From IMG/VR virus record IMGVR_UViG_3300043446_003993, positions 1 through 23,781 of that record: 23,781 nt of DNA; one strand, written 5' to 3'. The notes under the pieces were generated by a model, which made no database searches, was not told the origin of the DNA, and worked only from the letters and a program-made list of their open reading frames with translations. A program made the position numbers and the translations under genes. Each line of letters begins with the position of its first letter. The stretch's first letter is position 1. This DNA comes from a virus. Positions 1 to 8,915 of the stretch are shown here, piece by piece.

Positions 1-303
1 TCTGCTACTCAAACCTCTATGTAAGTATTGGCGAGTAGAAGATTCATTTGGTGTTTCGCTAGAACCTCGAACAGTCAACATGTCCTGTTCAATTTCTACA
101 GCGATTTCGTGCTTTTTAAATCCAGCCACTGCAATTTCTATTACATAGTGTGTGTCATCAGTCTTGACAACATTGTGTGGGGGATAGTTTGTAGTCAATT
201 GATTTGCAAAACGTGCTTCGAATCCATCGAACAGTCTGTCAAATCCTACTAGTGCTCTATTTAGAGCCTGCGTATCAAAACGAGTCATAGTTCCATTATT
301 CAT
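1..303 (-). CDS. Hsp20/IbpA-type small heat-shock protein (3' end cut by window edge)
   Basis: The reading frame stays open from the ATG at 303 to base 1, giving 101 residues with no stop, so the C-terminus lies outside the window. The N-terminal arm (residues 5-38, FDTQALNRALVGFDRLFDGF and following) and the start of an alpha-crystallin domain (YPPHNVVKTDD, VIEIAVAGFKKHEIAVEIE, LTVRG) match IbpA-like sHsps, which hold unfolding proteins as ATP-independent holdases and pass them to DnaK. A good Shine-Dalgarno (AAGGAG) lies 7 nt before the ATG. It is the last gene seen in the dnaK-groES-groEL block and shares a leader box with dnaK and groES. The family call is firm; the true length is unknown. 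Confidence 0.88.
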   Translation of the reverse strand, partial: MNNGTMTRFDTQALNRALVGFDRLFDGFEARFANQLTTNYPPHNVVKTDDTHYVIEIAVAGFKKHEIAVEIEQDMLTVRGSSETPNESSTRQYLHRGLSSR

Positions 304-308
304 AATTT

Positions 309-327
309 TCTCCTTAATTAAGCAAGA
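309..327 (-). promoter_or_regulatory. Shared chaperone leader box upstream of hsp20
   Basis: The minus strand reads TCTTGCTTAATTAAGGAGA, ending in the Shine-Dalgarno of hsp20. The same 19 nt occur before dnaK (4255-4273), and an 18-nt variant occurs before groES (2325-2342). The palindrome CTTAATTAAG overlaps the Shine-Dalgarno, and UCUU at the 5' end can pair weakly with GAGA or AGGA. Identity is seen directly; a regulatory role is inferred. Confidence 0.55.
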
Positions 328-332
328 ATAGT

Positions 333-371
333 GTATGCGGCCTCACCCGAGCACCGCATACTTATTTATTT
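333..371 (-). promoter_or_regulatory. Late-promoter-like box plus hairpin in the hsp20 leader
   Basis: On the minus strand an AAATAAATAAG box (371-361) resembles the T4 late promoter core TATAAATA. It is followed at once by an 8-bp inverted repeat, GTATGCGG (361-354) and CCGCATAC (340-333), with a 13-nt loop. The region lies between the groEL stop and the hsp20 start. The stem lacks a following U-run, so a 5'-end stabilising or leader hairpin is more likely than a terminator. Confidence 0.4.
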
Positions 372-399
372 TACAATGTCTGTGTGTTTAAGTCAAATA

Positions 400-2031
<1,632 letters not shown>

Positions 2032-2319
2032 TTATTCGACAATAGCTAGAACATCATCTTCTTTAAGAACAATGTGTTCTACATCGTTAACTTTAACAGT
2101 CTGTCCGGCATACTTTGTATACAGTACAGTATCCCCTTCTTTAATAGACAAAGGTAATACTTTACCATCTTCTGTAACTTTGCCTTTGCCTACAGCAAGT
2201 ACTTTACCTTGTTGTGGTTTTTCCTGTGCATTATCAGGAATAAAGATACCGGCTTTAGTTACAGTTTCACTGTCTAAAGGTTTAATAATGATTCTATCAT
2301 GTAATGGTTTTAATTGCAT
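2032..2319 (-). CDS. groES: Co-chaperonin GroES (Hsp10)
   Basis: The 95-residue length is typical for bacterial GroES, the heptameric lid of GroEL. The N-terminal [13 protein letters not shown], the mobile loop around residues 17-32 ([17 protein letters not shown]) carrying the GroEL-binding GIFI segment, the [10 protein letters not shown] strand and the YTKYAG and DDVLAIVE C-terminal motifs are all present. The start is set by AAAAGGAG 7-8 nt upstream. It precedes groEL in the usual order. A terminator-like hairpin separates it from dnaK upstream, and its leader carries the shared chaperone box. Known phage lids (T4 gp31 type) are highly diverged, whereas this one is plainly of bacterial GroES type. 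Confidence 0.98.
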   Translation of the reverse strand: MQLKPLHDRIIIKPLDSETVTKAGIFIPDNAQEKPQQGKVLAVGKGKVTEDGKVLPLSIKEGDTVLYTKYAGQTVKVNDVEHIVLKEDDVLAIVE

Positions 2320-2324
2320 TTTAA

Positions 2325-2342
2325 TCTCCTTTTAAAGCAAGA
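2325..2342 (-). promoter_or_regulatory. Shared chaperone leader box upstream of groES (variant)
   Basis: The minus strand reads TCTTGCTTTAAAAGGAGA. It differs slightly from the 19-nt box before hsp20 and dnaK but sits in the same place, ending in the Shine-Dalgarno. Its presence before three different chaperone genes suggests common post-transcriptional control or recent duplication of the leader. Confidence 0.5.
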
Positions 2343-2370
2343 AAAATTGGGGGCCTTTTAGAGCACCCCC
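2342..2370 (-). terminator. Terminator-like hairpin between dnaK and groES
   Basis: On the minus strand GGGGG (2370-2366) pairs with CCCCC (2353-2349) across a 12-nt loop, with a possible U-G closing pair, followed by AATTTTT. This fits a modest intrinsic terminator or attenuator that would lower groESL expression relative to dnaK. The short stem allows read-through. Confidence 0.5.
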
Positions 2371-2380
2371 TTAAAGATGC

Positions 2381-4249
2381 TTAGGTAGCCTCTGTTACCT
2401 CAGCATCAACTATACCGTCAGCTTTGTCCTTTTCTTTAGCCTCTTTGGCTTTACGAACAGGTTCAGTTGCGGCTAGTAAATCGCTCAATGTTTGAGTGAC
2501 TTTATCCTTATCGTTGGCATTGGCAGCTTCTTGGAAGTTCTTGATAGCTTCTTCAATCTTATCTTTTTCTTCCTGGCTTAGTTTGCTTTCAACTTCGCTT
2601 AGGTCCTTACGGATAGAATGTATCTGTGCTTCTGCCATATTGCGAGTTTCAATTTCTTCGCGTTTCTTTTTATCGTCTTCAGCATTAGCTTCGGCTTCTT
2701 TGACCATACGATCAATTTCTTCACTGCTAAGTCCGCTATCACTTTTGATAGTGATCTTGTTTTCTTTGCCAGTATTTTTATCCTTAGCACTGACATGCAT
2801 AATGCCATTAGCGTCAATGTCAAGGGTAACTTCAATTTGTGGAGTTCCACGTGGAGCAGGATTAATACCTTCTAGGTTAAATTCACCTAATAGTTTATTA
2901 TATTGTACTAGCTCACGCTCGCCTTGGAAGACTTTAATAGTCACAGCTGGCTGGTTGTCGTCGGCAGTTGAAAATATTTGTTGTGCTTTAGTTGGGATAG
3001 TTGTATTCTTTTGAATTAACTTGGCCATAATGCCGCCCATAGTTTCGATGCCAAGGCTTAACGGTGTAACGTCTAACAGTAAAACATCATTACGGTCACC
3101 TGCTAGAACAGCACCCTGAACTGCGGCACCTGCAGCCACTGCTTCGTCAGGGTTAACATCTTTGCGTGGTGCTTTGCCAAACAGTTTTTCAACTATTTCT
3201 TGTACCTTGGGCATACGTGTCATGCCACCAACTAAGATAACTTCGTCAATGTCTCCAGCAGTCACACCTGCGTCTTTCATTGCTGTCTTGCAAGGCTCAA
3301 TTGACCGCTGAATTAATTCATCCACTAGGTTTTCTAATTTAGCACGAGTTAATTTAATGTTCATGTGCTTAGGACCTGTAGCATCAGCAGTTACGTAAGG
3401 TAAGTTAACATCAGTTTGAGCACTGCTTGACAATTCAATCTTGGCCTTTTCAGCGGCTTCTTTTAGACGTTGTAGTGCTAGAACATCTTTGGTAAGATCA
3501 ACGCCAGTGTCTTTCTTGAACTCATCAATCAAGTAGTCCATAATACGCTGGTCAAAGTCTTCACCGCCGAGGAATGTATCACCGTTAGTAGACAACACTT
3601 CAATTTGCTTGTCGCCGTCAACATTGGCAATTTCAATAATGCTAACGTCAAATGTACCACCACCTAAGTCGTACACAGCAATTTTACGATCCTGTTTGTC
3701 AGCTTTATCAACACCGTAGGCTAATGCGGCTGCGGTAGGTTCGTTGATAATACGCAGTACTTCTAAACCAGCAATTTGTCCAGCGTCTTTAGTAGCTTGA
3801 CGTTGTTGATCGTTAAAGTAAGCAGGAACTGTAATAACTGCTTTGGTAACTTCTGTGCCCAAGTAGTCTTCAGCAGTCTTTTTCATCTTACGTAGCACTT
3901 CTGCTGAAATTTGTGGGGGTGCTAGTTCTTTTTCATTTGCACGTACCCATGCATCGCCGTTTTTAGATTCCATAATCTCATATGGCATTAGGTCAATGTC
4001 TTTTTGTACAGCCTGTTCTTTAAACTTGCGTCCAATTAAACGCTTGGCTGCATAGATAGTGTTTTTGGGGTTTGTAACAGCTTGTCGTTTTGCTGAAGCG
4101 CCAACGAGGATCTCATCATTAGCATAGGCAACAATACTAGGTGTAGTACGAGCACCTTCGCTATTTTCAATTATTTTGGGAGTTCCGTTTTCGATGACTG
4201 CAACGCAGCTATTGGTAGTACCTAAATCGATACCGATGACTTTGCTCAT
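2381..4249 (-). CDS. dnaK: Molecular chaperone DnaK (Hsp70), full length
   Basis: The 622-residue protein is close to bacterial DnaK (638 aa in E. coli), the ATP-dependent chaperone that works with DnaJ and GrpE. The nucleotide-binding domain shows [13 protein letters not shown] at the N-terminus, [10 protein letters not shown] with the catalytic lysine, [32 protein letters not shown] and [14 protein letters not shown]. The interdomain linker and start of the substrate domain are [15 protein letters not shown], followed by an intact beta-sandwich and a charged helical lid. The tail ends [12 protein letters not shown], like bacterial DnaK tails. No dnaJ or grpE lies in the window, so it may use host co-chaperones. 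The start has AAGGAG 7 nt upstream. Given the iscU nearby, a role in Fe-S transfer (as for HscA) is possible but unproven. Confidence 0.98.
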   Translation of the reverse strand: MSKVIGIDLGTTNSCVAVIENGTPKIIENSEGARTTPSIVAYANDEILVGASAKRQAVTNPKNTIYAAKRLIGRKFKEQAVQKDIDLMPYEIMESKNGDAWVRANEKELAPPQISAEVLRKMKKTAEDYLGTEVTKAVITVPAYFNDQQRQATKDAGQIAGLEVLRIINEPTAAALAYGVDKADKQDRKIAVYDLGGGTFDVSIIEIANVDGDKQIEVLSTNGDTFLGGEDFDQRIMDYLIDEFKKDTGVDLTKDVLALQRLKEAAEKAKIELSSSAQTDVNLPYVTADATGPKHMNIKLTRAKLENLVDELIQRSIEPCKTAMKDAGVTAGDIDEVILVGGMTRMPKVQEIVEKLFGKAPRKDVNPDEAVAAGAAVQGAVLAGDRNDVLLLDVTPLSLGIETMGGIMAKLIQKNTTIPTKAQQIFSTADDNQPAVTIKVFQGERELVQYNKLLGEFNLEGINPAPRGTPQIEVTLDIDANGIMHVSAKDKNTGKENKITIKSDSGLSSEEIDRMVKEAEANAEDDKKKREEIETRNMAEAQIHSIRKDLSEVESKLSQEEKDKIEEAIKNFQEAANANDKDKVTQTLSDLLAATEPVRKAKEAKEKDKADGIVDAEVTEAT

Positions 4250-4254
4250 TGTTA

Positions 4255-4273
4255 TCTCCTTAATTAAGCAAGA
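4255..4273 (-). promoter_or_regulatory. Shared chaperone leader box upstream of dnaK
   Basis: The minus strand reads TCTTGCTTAATTAAGGAGA, identical over 19 nt to the hsp20 leader box and overlapping the dnaK Shine-Dalgarno. Exact identity between two non-coding leaders 4 kb apart is unlikely by chance. Confidence 0.55.
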
Positions 4274-4283
4274 TTTAGTTTTT

Positions 4284-4335
4284 GGGCCCCGTGCCCGATT
4301 GTAAAACCCGAAGCGTTTTACAATTTTTATTTATC
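4284..4335 (-). promoter_or_regulatory. Late-promoter-like box and two hairpins in the dnaK leader
   Basis: GATAAATAAA (minus, 4335-4326) resembles the T4 late promoter core. It is followed by a perfect 10-bp inverted repeat, ATTGTAAAAC (4324-4315) and GTTTTACAAT (4307-4298), enclosing GCTTCGG, which can form a stable C(UUCG)G tetraloop. A second small GC-rich stem (GGGC with GCCC, 4284-4294) follows. A transcript starting about 6 nt after the box would begin almost at the first hairpin. The region sits between dexA and dnaK. Confidence 0.45.
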
Positions 4336-4343
4336 TCGCAGAT

Positions 4344-4925
4344 TTAGCGATTGTTAGCAAGTGGGCGGAAATATTCGCCGTCGGTAGAACTAGCAGTGCG
4401 TAGTTTTTGAAATATATTTTGAACACCCACAGCCTGGTTCCACGCATCCTCTAACGCATGGTGTTTTAATACAGGGGGACGCTTAGGATCAATGCCAATG
4501 TCAAAAAGTGTGCGTGTACAACGAACCTGCCAAAAACTCCACGGAACGGCTTTATTAATTTTCTTAAAAATGTGTTCGCAAATCACCACGTCAAAGGCAG
4601 CACCGTGACTCCATACACGTTTAGCACCCCAACAAAATTTATAAAGTTGATTCATTGCATCAACAATATCAATTCTGCCATCGGGGCTAAATGCTTCCTC
4701 TTGGGCTTCTTTACTTTGGTTTGCCCACCAGGCAATAGTGTCGTCGCTAGTAACTAAACCAATACGGTCGCAACTATCAAGATCTACTTTTACATAGAAT
4801 TTTTCACAAGTTGGGTCGTTAAAATCATCACCAAAGGGGTCAAATTTAACAGCGCCAATTGTTAGGACGGCAGCATCAGGCGATGTTGCCAGTGTTTCAA
4901 GGTCAATCATTATATCTGTAAGCAT
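4344..4925 (-). CDS. dexA: DexA-like 3'-5' exonuclease (DEDDh superfamily)
   Basis: The 193-residue protein has the DEDDh exonuclease motifs: Asp8 and Glu10 in MIDLET (Exo I), Asp112 in HGAAFDVVI (Exo II), and His155-x-Ala-x-x-Asp160 in HHALEDA (Exo III). The TIAWWANQSKEAQ segment matches the equivalent part of T4 DexA, a 3'-5' exonuclease that degrades DNA; related proteins also act on RNA. It acts in the cytoplasm, probably in host DNA breakdown or nucleic-acid processing. A consensus sigma70-type promoter ends 6 nt before the ATG with no Shine-Dalgarno, so translation may be leaderless. A second ATG five codons later (MIDLET) is an alternative start. Confidence 0.85.
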   Translation of the reverse strand: MLTDIMIDLETLATSPDAAVLTIGAVKFDPFGDDFNDPTCEKFYVKVDLDSCDRIGLVTSDDTIAWWANQSKEAQEEAFSPDGRIDIVDAMNQLYKFCWGAKRVWSHGAAFDVVICEHIFKKINKAVPWSFWQVRCTRTLFDIGIDPKRPPVLKHHALEDAWNQAVGVQNIFQKLRTASSTDGEYFRPLANNR

Positions 4926-4931
4926 TGTGCA

Positions 4932-4960
4932 ATTATAACACCAGTATAATGCAATGTCAA
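4932..4960 (-). promoter_or_regulatory. Sigma70-type promoter of dexA
   Basis: On the minus strand TTGACA (4960-4955) is followed by a 17-nt spacer and TATAAT (4937-4932), a perfect match to both consensus hexamers. The dexA ATG begins 6 nt after the -10, where the transcription start would be expected, so the mRNA would carry little or no leader. This suggests early transcription by host RNA polymerase. Confidence 0.82.
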
Positions 4961-4974
4961 CATATTTGACAATG

Positions 4975-4983
4975 CTAAATAAA
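4975..4983 (+). promoter_or_regulatory. Late-promoter-like box before the riboswitch
   Basis: CTAAATAAA on the plus strand resembles the T4 late core TATAAATA. A start about 6 nt downstream would put the RNA 5' end at the riboswitch P1 stem (4986). No convincing sigma70 pair was found for terC on this strand, although a TATAAT lies at 4945-4950 without a good -35. Confidence 0.3.
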
Positions 4984-4985
4984 AA

Positions 4986-5083
4986 TGTGGGGAGTAGCCC
5001 CCTGGTGCAATGCCAGGCACACTAATCGTCAGCACGACGAAAGTCCGGTTAGTGCGGGAAGTTTGGTTCTGGGCAAGACCATA
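4986..5083 (+). promoter_or_regulatory. yybP-ykoY (manganese) riboswitch upstream of terC
   Basis: The segment carries the hallmark conserved parts of the yybP-ykoY family: GGGGAGTAGC at 4989-4998 and GGGCAAGACC at 5071-5080. The ends pair as P1 (TGTGG 4986-4990 with CCATA 5079-5083). An inner hairpin is formed by CCTGG and CCAGG (5001-5016), and an arm by CACTAA (5020-5025) with TTAGTG (5049-5054). The family binds Mn2+ and controls Mn exporters and TerC-like genes, including alx of E. coli and ykoY of Bacillus. Here terC follows 17 nt later, with its Shine-Dalgarno AAGGA at 5090-5094, so translational control is likely. Motif, fold and gene context agree. Confidence 0.9.
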
Positions 5084-5100
5084 AATCTTAAGGAAAAATT

Positions 5101-5775
5101 ATGGATATCATATCCCTTGAATTCTTATGGGCACTCTTGGCCATCATTTTAATCGATGTAGTGCTAGGAGGAGAGAATGCCCTTGTTATAGCAATGGCTG
5201 CTAAACAACTACCCGAACACCTGCGTAAACGTGCTATGGTTTGGGGTACATTTGGTGCAGTAGCAGTTCGATTTGTCTGTGTAGCCGCGCTGACTTATCT
5301 GCTAATGATCCCAGGACTGCGGCTAGTAGGAGGTGCGTTACTAATTTGGATAGCATGGAAACTTACAGCAGGAAGCAATGATCATAAAGATATAAAAGCT
5401 GCCACTACATTTTGGGGTGCAATGGGTACTATAGTAATGGCAGACGCTGTCATGGGCTTAGACAATGCACTAGGTATTGCGGGTGCGGCTGGAGGCAACT
5501 GGATTTTGATCATTGCAGGATTATTAATCAGTGTTCCTATTATACTTTTTGGAAGTACTATAGTTTCACGTATACTTGATAAATATCCTAGCGCAGTTTA
5601 CATAGGTGCATTTGTACTGTACTATGTAGCAGGTAATATGATTATGCATGAGCCTTTTATCGATGAGTGGAATGATCCATTACACGATATTCTTGAAAAA
5701 TCATTACCGTTTATTGCAGCAGTATTATTAACTGCTAAACAATATTACCGTTTTGAAATAAGGAAAAAGAAATGA
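5101..5775 (+). CDS. terC: TerC-family integral membrane protein (YkoY/YjbE type), likely Mn2+ exporter
   Basis: The 224-residue protein has about seven hydrophobic segments and the TerC signature acidic motifs inside membrane helices: DVVLGGENALVIAMA near residue 20 and DAVMGLDNALGIAGAAGG near residue 120. TerC-family members such as Alx, YkoY and YceF export Mn2+ or help metalate exported proteins. The Mn2+ riboswitch directly upstream supports the metal role. AAGGA lies 6-7 nt before the ATG. The stop overlaps the ATG of the next small gene (ATGA), so the two are translationally coupled. It is one of the few plus-strand genes. The family is certain; metal specificity is inferred from the riboswitch. 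Confidence 0.93.
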   Translation: MDIISLEFLWALLAIILIDVVLGGENALVIAMAAKQLPEHLRKRAMVWGTFGAVAVRFVCVAALTYLLMIPGLRLVGGALLIWIAWKLTAGSNDHKDIKAATTFWGAMGTIVMADAVMGLDNALGIAGAAGGNWILIIAGLLISVPIILFGSTIVSRILDKYPSAVYIGAFVLYYVAGNMIMHEPFIDEWNDPLHDILEKSLPFIAAVLLTAKQYYRFEIRKKK

Positions 5776-5942
5776 AGCCAGTTCTAATACAAACACTACA
5801 CAGACACAATCAAAAGAAAAAACCTAAGAATTTAGAAACGGTTGAAATAGATCCTAGTCACGGAGGACCGCGCGATCGAGCAGGATTCATTATCCTGCTC
5901 ATTATTATAATGAGTATAATAATAGCAACGGTAATGAGTTAG
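5772..5942 (+). CDS. Small membrane peptide coupled to terC
   Basis: The 56-residue ORF starts inside the terC stop (ATGA overlap) and ends just before a terminator. The N-terminal half is basic and soluble (HRHNQKKKPKN); residues 38-56 form one strongly hydrophobic helix (AGFIILLIIIMSIIIATVMS). No family was recognised. Coupling to terC suggests a small partner or regulator of the transporter, but this rests on position alone. That it is a gene is supported by the overlap and the precise fit between terC and the terminator. Confidence 0.6.
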   Translation: MKPVLIQTLHRHNQKKKPKNLETVEIDPSHGGPRDRAGFIILLIIIMSIIIATVMS

Positions 5943-5947
5943 TAATA

Positions 5948-5971
5948 AGCCCCGAAAGGGGCTATTTTTTT
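5948..5971 (+). terminator. Rho-independent terminator after the terC unit
   Basis: AGCCCC-GAAA-GGGGCT forms a 6-bp stem with a GNRA tetraloop (5948-5963), followed by AT and a run of T to 5971. It ends the riboswitch-terC-small peptide transcript and lies 12 nt before the DUF2061 gene. Confidence 0.85.
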
Positions 5972-5982
5972 GGATGTAAAAA

Positions 5983-6156
5983 ATGGAAACACACAAACGA
6001 ACACTAGTAAGAGCCGCAAGCTGGCGCATAACAGCAACTCTAGTTACTGCTTATTTTACAGGCATTAGTGGAGCAATTTTAATTAACGTATGGATGACCA
6101 TAGTGCATTACATACACGAACGACTATGGTTAAAAATCAATTGGGGTAAAGAATAA
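5983..6156 (+). CDS. DUF2061 family small membrane protein
   Basis: The 57-residue ORF begins METHKRTLVRAASWRITATL, has a central hydrophobic segment, and ends HYIHERLWLKINWGKE. This is the layout of DUF2061: a basic KR-rich SWR-T start and a closing HERxWxxIxWG motif. Function is unknown; the family is found in bacteria and in marine phages. A weak GGAT ribosome site precedes the ATG. Its 3' end overlaps the convergent minus-strand gene by 20 nt. Confidence 0.78.
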   Translation: METHKRTLVRAASWRITATLVTAYFTGISGAILINVWMTIVHYIHERLWLKINWGKE

Positions 6157-6388
6157 GTTTCTTTATATCTTTTTGTTTGACAAAGATTATTTCGTAAACC
6201 TTGTCTTGATGTTTGATAGGTAAATCTAGAAAGATGCTAACTCTAGGTCCTTCTAGTTCACTTATCATATTATCATTGCCAACTGTTCCTATAAATGGAA
6301 TTTTATTCCATTGACCAAAAACTCTATCGCCGATGTGCCAAACAGCTTTTGGTCGATTAGCAGCAAAGTATTCTGCTAAGTTACCCAT
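6137..6388 (-). CDS. Conserved phage protein of unknown function
   Basis: The 83-residue ORF was not assigned to a known family. It looks like a soluble mixed alpha/beta protein with an early VWHIGDRVFGQWNKIPFIGTV stretch that resembles a small beta-barrel, and a lysine-rich end. Its ATG overlaps the stop of the bS21 gene by one base (TAATG), so it is translationally coupled to rpsU in the same minus-strand operon. It converges on and overlaps the DUF2061 gene. Confidence 0.7.
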   Translation of the reverse strand: MGNLAEYFAANRPKAVWHIGDRVFGQWNKIPFIGTVGNDNMISELEGPRVSIFLDLPIKHQDKVYEIIFVKQKDIKKLILYPN

Positions 6389-6624
6389 TAGTACATCTTT
6401 TTAGGTAGTTGTTCTTTTTCTAATTTCTTTTGATAACGAGCTTTGGCAGCACTGGCTTTACGTTTACGAGCAGTAGTTGGTTTTTCGTAAAACTCTTTCT
6501 TTTGTAAAGTTTTTAACGTACCAGCTTCTTCAACTTTATTTTTAAATCGGCGTAGAGCACGATTAATATCTTCGCCTTCTTTTAAAACTACGCCAGTTCC
6601 TTTAATTGTTTGTCTCATTGTCAT
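6388..6624 (-). CDS. rpsU: Ribosomal protein bS21 homologue
   Basis: The 78-residue basic protein has the bS21 pattern: an early GEDINRALRRFKNKVEEAGTL segment, then a helical basic C-terminus (YEKPTTARKRKASAAKARYQKK). bS21 binds the 30S platform near the anti-Shine-Dalgarno and affects start-site choice. Phage-encoded bS21 is known in some aquatic and large phages and may tune host ribosomes to viral mRNAs. Two ATGs two codons apart could serve as start (6624 or 6618). It overlaps the 3' end of the upstream gene by about 20 nt. A phage bS21 is interesting next to genes that appear to lack Shine-Dalgarno sites. Confidence 0.9.
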   Translation of the reverse strand: MTMRQTIKGTGVVLKEGEDINRALRRFKNKVEEAGTLKTLQKKEFYEKPTTARKRKASAAKARYQKKLEKEQLPKKMY

Positions 6625-7030
6625 CTTCTTGATCTTCCTCGTCAGTGTCTTCTTTATTAAGAACTTCTAAAATCCAGTCTAAATTATATATCCTATTTCT
6701 ACTGATCAACTGCCACGGAGTGATTTCATCTGTAGTTAGATAATGCGTGTTTGGTTGTGCTAACAAAAAGCTAACAAAGTTTTTGGTAATTGCATCACAA
6801 TTGTCAATATCAATAATAATATTATCAACTTGCTGACTAACGCTTAACATCCATTCAATATTAGTTTCATCAGTATCATAAATGAATACATTCAAATCTT
6901 CGTCGCTTTGACTTAGTATCTGCTGGAATTGCATCTTAACTTTGGTACTTGGTTTGATTAACAAATAAGCCGGATTAAGATTAAACAGTTTATCAGGTGG
7001 CGTAATTAAATTAATTTTTCCTAAACTCAT
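6602..7030 (-). CDS. Unknown phage protein with acidic tail
   Basis: The 142-residue protein is not assigned. It opens GKINLITPPDKLFNLNPAYLLIKPS, contains alternating hydrophobic segments suggesting an alpha/beta fold (LNVFIYDTDE, NIIIDIDNCD), and ends in a very acidic tail (about residues 126-142, rich in Asp/Glu). Similar proteins, as far as I recall, occur beside bS21 in T4-like marine phages. The start has no clear Shine-Dalgarno. It overlaps the bS21 gene. Confidence 0.7.
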   Translation of the reverse strand: MSLGKINLITPPDKLFNLNPAYLLIKPSTKVKMQFQQILSQSDEDLNVFIYDTDETNIEWMLSVSQQVDNIIIDIDNCDAITKNFVSFLLAQPNTHYLTTDEITPWQLISRNRIYNLDWILEVLNKEDTDEEDQEDDNETNN

Positions 7031-7094
7031 AATTTTTTACTTTGAATTCTTTGCCAAATAGATTTTTCACTTTGCTCACTATTTTGAACGTAGG

Positions 7095-8489
7095 TTACTC
7101 TTTGGTCTTCTTGATCTGTTGATCCTGTTCTTTGATTATGTAGCTGCTCTTTTTTTTTGATTCCTCTGCTTTTTGTGCATCGAGCTCTTCTACAGTTTCC
7201 CACGGTAATTGTTCGATTAGTCCCGCTTCATAAAGTGTTTCTTGACGTTTAATAGTATCGTCAGGATTTTCAGATTTCCATTGTTTTTTAGCAGCCTTTA
7301 ATCCTTCGTCTAATATTTCTTCAGCTGTTTGTTCTTCGTGTAGTTTATGTATAATATCTAACTTACGCTCGATATTTTTTACGGCAGCATCGTCTGCTTC
7401 TTCTGCTTCTTCTGCTTTGGCAACCAACGGTGAACCAAACATCCAACCTTCTGGATATTTAAATCCTTGTTTTAGGTAAGGGTGTGTATCTGGATGATGT
7501 GTCTTTGGTTCTTCTACAGGCTCTTCATATTCAATGCGATCGGCAGGATGTTCACCGGGATCATCAAACTGAGCAGACTTTGGAGTGATTTCCTCGTAAG
7601 TTGGAAAAGGCCAAATAGCTTCTTTTTCAATTTCTTGTTTTTCTTCTTCTGTTGGTTTTTCGCCAACATCAGCAACATACGGGTCAGGAGTAGTTTCTGC
7701 TTCCTCTCGAACTTTACGGAAATATTGGAAACTATATTGGCTGGCTAACAATAGTATAACGGCCAACGGATCAAATACAATAACTATGACAATAATAACC
7801 CAACGAACAGCACGTTCTAACAGATTAGTATCTGGGTTGTCTCCGTAGATCAATGCGGCAATGTATTTGATTGGACCTACTTCAGCTTCTACCTTACGTA
7901 CCTCTGCGGCAATTGGTGCCCGCTCTTCATTAAGGCTAGCAATTGTTTTCTGTTCGGCGGCGATTTCCGCTTGTAAACGACTACGTTCTTTAGCCTGGCT
8001 TCGACGTATCGCAACTGCTTTATCGGCACCTTTTTCATCGTTACTGCGGCCCATGATTTGGTCCACAGCTTCATCCATTTGTTTAAGTGCTTTGCGGTTA
8101 GCATCTATATTGTCCTTTGCGGTTTTTATCTTTTCGTCATAGATTGATATCTTGCTTTGAGCATCACCACTAACCAATGTTTGATCCATGTGTGCCTTTG
8201 ACAGGTAGCCAAAGATTCCCATAGAGGTAATGACCATAAGAATAGTCACTGCTACAAGGAGGTATGCTTTGATAAAACGTGGTGCAATAAACCAGTTTTG
8301 TTTAAGCCATACGGTTGCCACTAGCTTACTTAATTCTAACACAATACCCATAATAGCAATAGGTATTACCGCGGCGGCAAATATGCTAATTAAACCTGCT
8401 ACGGAGTAGTAAACTGCAACAGCACTAATTGACAGACCGCTTAATAACGTAAGCCAGGCGATAAATTTATCAGCCAATGTTATTTTCAT
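7095..8489 (-). CDS. Membrane protein with central coiled coil, T4-like marine phage type
   Basis: The 464-residue protein has four predicted membrane segments, around residues 8-28, 32-53, 75-96 and 229-250. Between the third and fourth is a charged coiled-coil region (about 110-205, rich in K/E/A/Q). The C-terminal 200 residues are acidic and soluble, with PT/EE/KK-rich stretches. I recall similar proteins in cyanophages and pelagiphages, sometimes listed as virion-associated, but no function is established. The KLVATVWLKQNW and ITSMGIFGYLSKAH segments looked most conserved. It could act in the host membrane during lysis or infection. GATAAATATTAAT lies just before the start, resembling a late box. 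Confidence 0.75.
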   Translation of the reverse strand: MKITLADKFIAWLTLLSGLSISAVAVYYSVAGLISIFAAAVIPIAIMGIVLELSKLVATVWLKQNWFIAPRFIKAYLLVAVTILMVITSMGIFGYLSKAHMDQTLVSGDAQSKISIYDEKIKTAKDNIDANRKALKQMDEAVDQIMGRSNDEKGADKAVAIRRSQAKERSRLQAEIAAEQKTIASLNEERAPIAAEVRKVEAEVGPIKYIAALIYGDNPDTNLLERAVRWVIIVIVIVFDPLAVILLLASQYSFQYFRKVREEAETTPDPYVADVGEKPTEEEKQEIEKEAIWPFPTYEEITPKSAQFDDPGEHPADRIEYEEPVEEPKTHHPDTHPYLKQGFKYPEGWMFGSPLVAKAEEAEEADDAAVKNIERKLDIIHKLHEEQTAEEILDEGLKAAKKQWKSENPDDTIKRQETLYEAGLIEQLPWETVEELDAQKAEESKKKSSYIIKEQDQQIKKTKE

Positions 8490-8492
8490 AGA

Positions 8493-8915
8493 TTAATATT
8501 TATCGATGAAATTCCATGTATTTCTAGTATTATTATAACAGGCTGTGTCTTCGTACGTACGCATTTGATCGCCAAATCTAGCCCACGAGTATACCCGACG
8601 ACACGGTCCACTATTGCTAGGCCATGTATAGATGATACGAGCCTTGCCATGGCTACCAGTGCGCTCGTTGAACCATTCTACTAGTTCGCCATTTTCAAGA
8701 TTGTTCAGTGCATGGTATACTGCCTGTGTATGATAGGCAGTATCTTGCTTATTCATCCTAGTTTCTAGTATTTTTCCTATAAGCCATGCAGAACCTAAAG
8801 CACTTTCTCCAGAGTTTGGACTAGGTCTAGGAAACTCCCAGCTTTGTGCCCAACTATTGGTACAGGCTAGGATGAGGCACAATTTCATAAGTGCCATCGT
8901 ATTTTTGACAGGCAT
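8493..8915 (-). CDS. Secreted surface-antigen-like protein (RT0821/Lpp0805 type)
   Basis: The ATG at 8915 is chosen because AAAGGAG lies 6 nt upstream; the frame extends further but without a ribosome site. The 140-residue product has a signal peptide (hydrophobic LCLILA, likely cut near NSWA-QS). Its C-terminal half resembles the 17-kDa surface-antigen C-terminal domain: VYHALNNLENGELVEW, ERTGSHGKARIIYT, CRRVYSW, DTACYN, NTWNFID, with paired cysteines. In bacteria such domains are periplasmic or outer-membrane associated. It overlaps the upstream lipoprotein gene by 62 nt. It may modify the envelope, but its role in a phage is unknown. Confidence 0.68.
   Translation of the reverse strand: MPVKNTMALMKLCLILACTNSWAQSWEFPRPSPNSGESALGSAWLIGKILETRMNKQDTAYHTQAVYHALNNLENGELVEWFNERTGSHGKARIIYTWPSNSGPCRRVYSWARFGDQMRTYEDTACYNNTRNTWNFIDKY

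Noticed and set aside
4261-4340. A sigma32-type heat-shock promoter before dnaK or hsp20
   Set aside because: No CTTGAAA with a properly spaced CCCCAT-like -10 was found in the dnaK, groES or hsp20 leaders.
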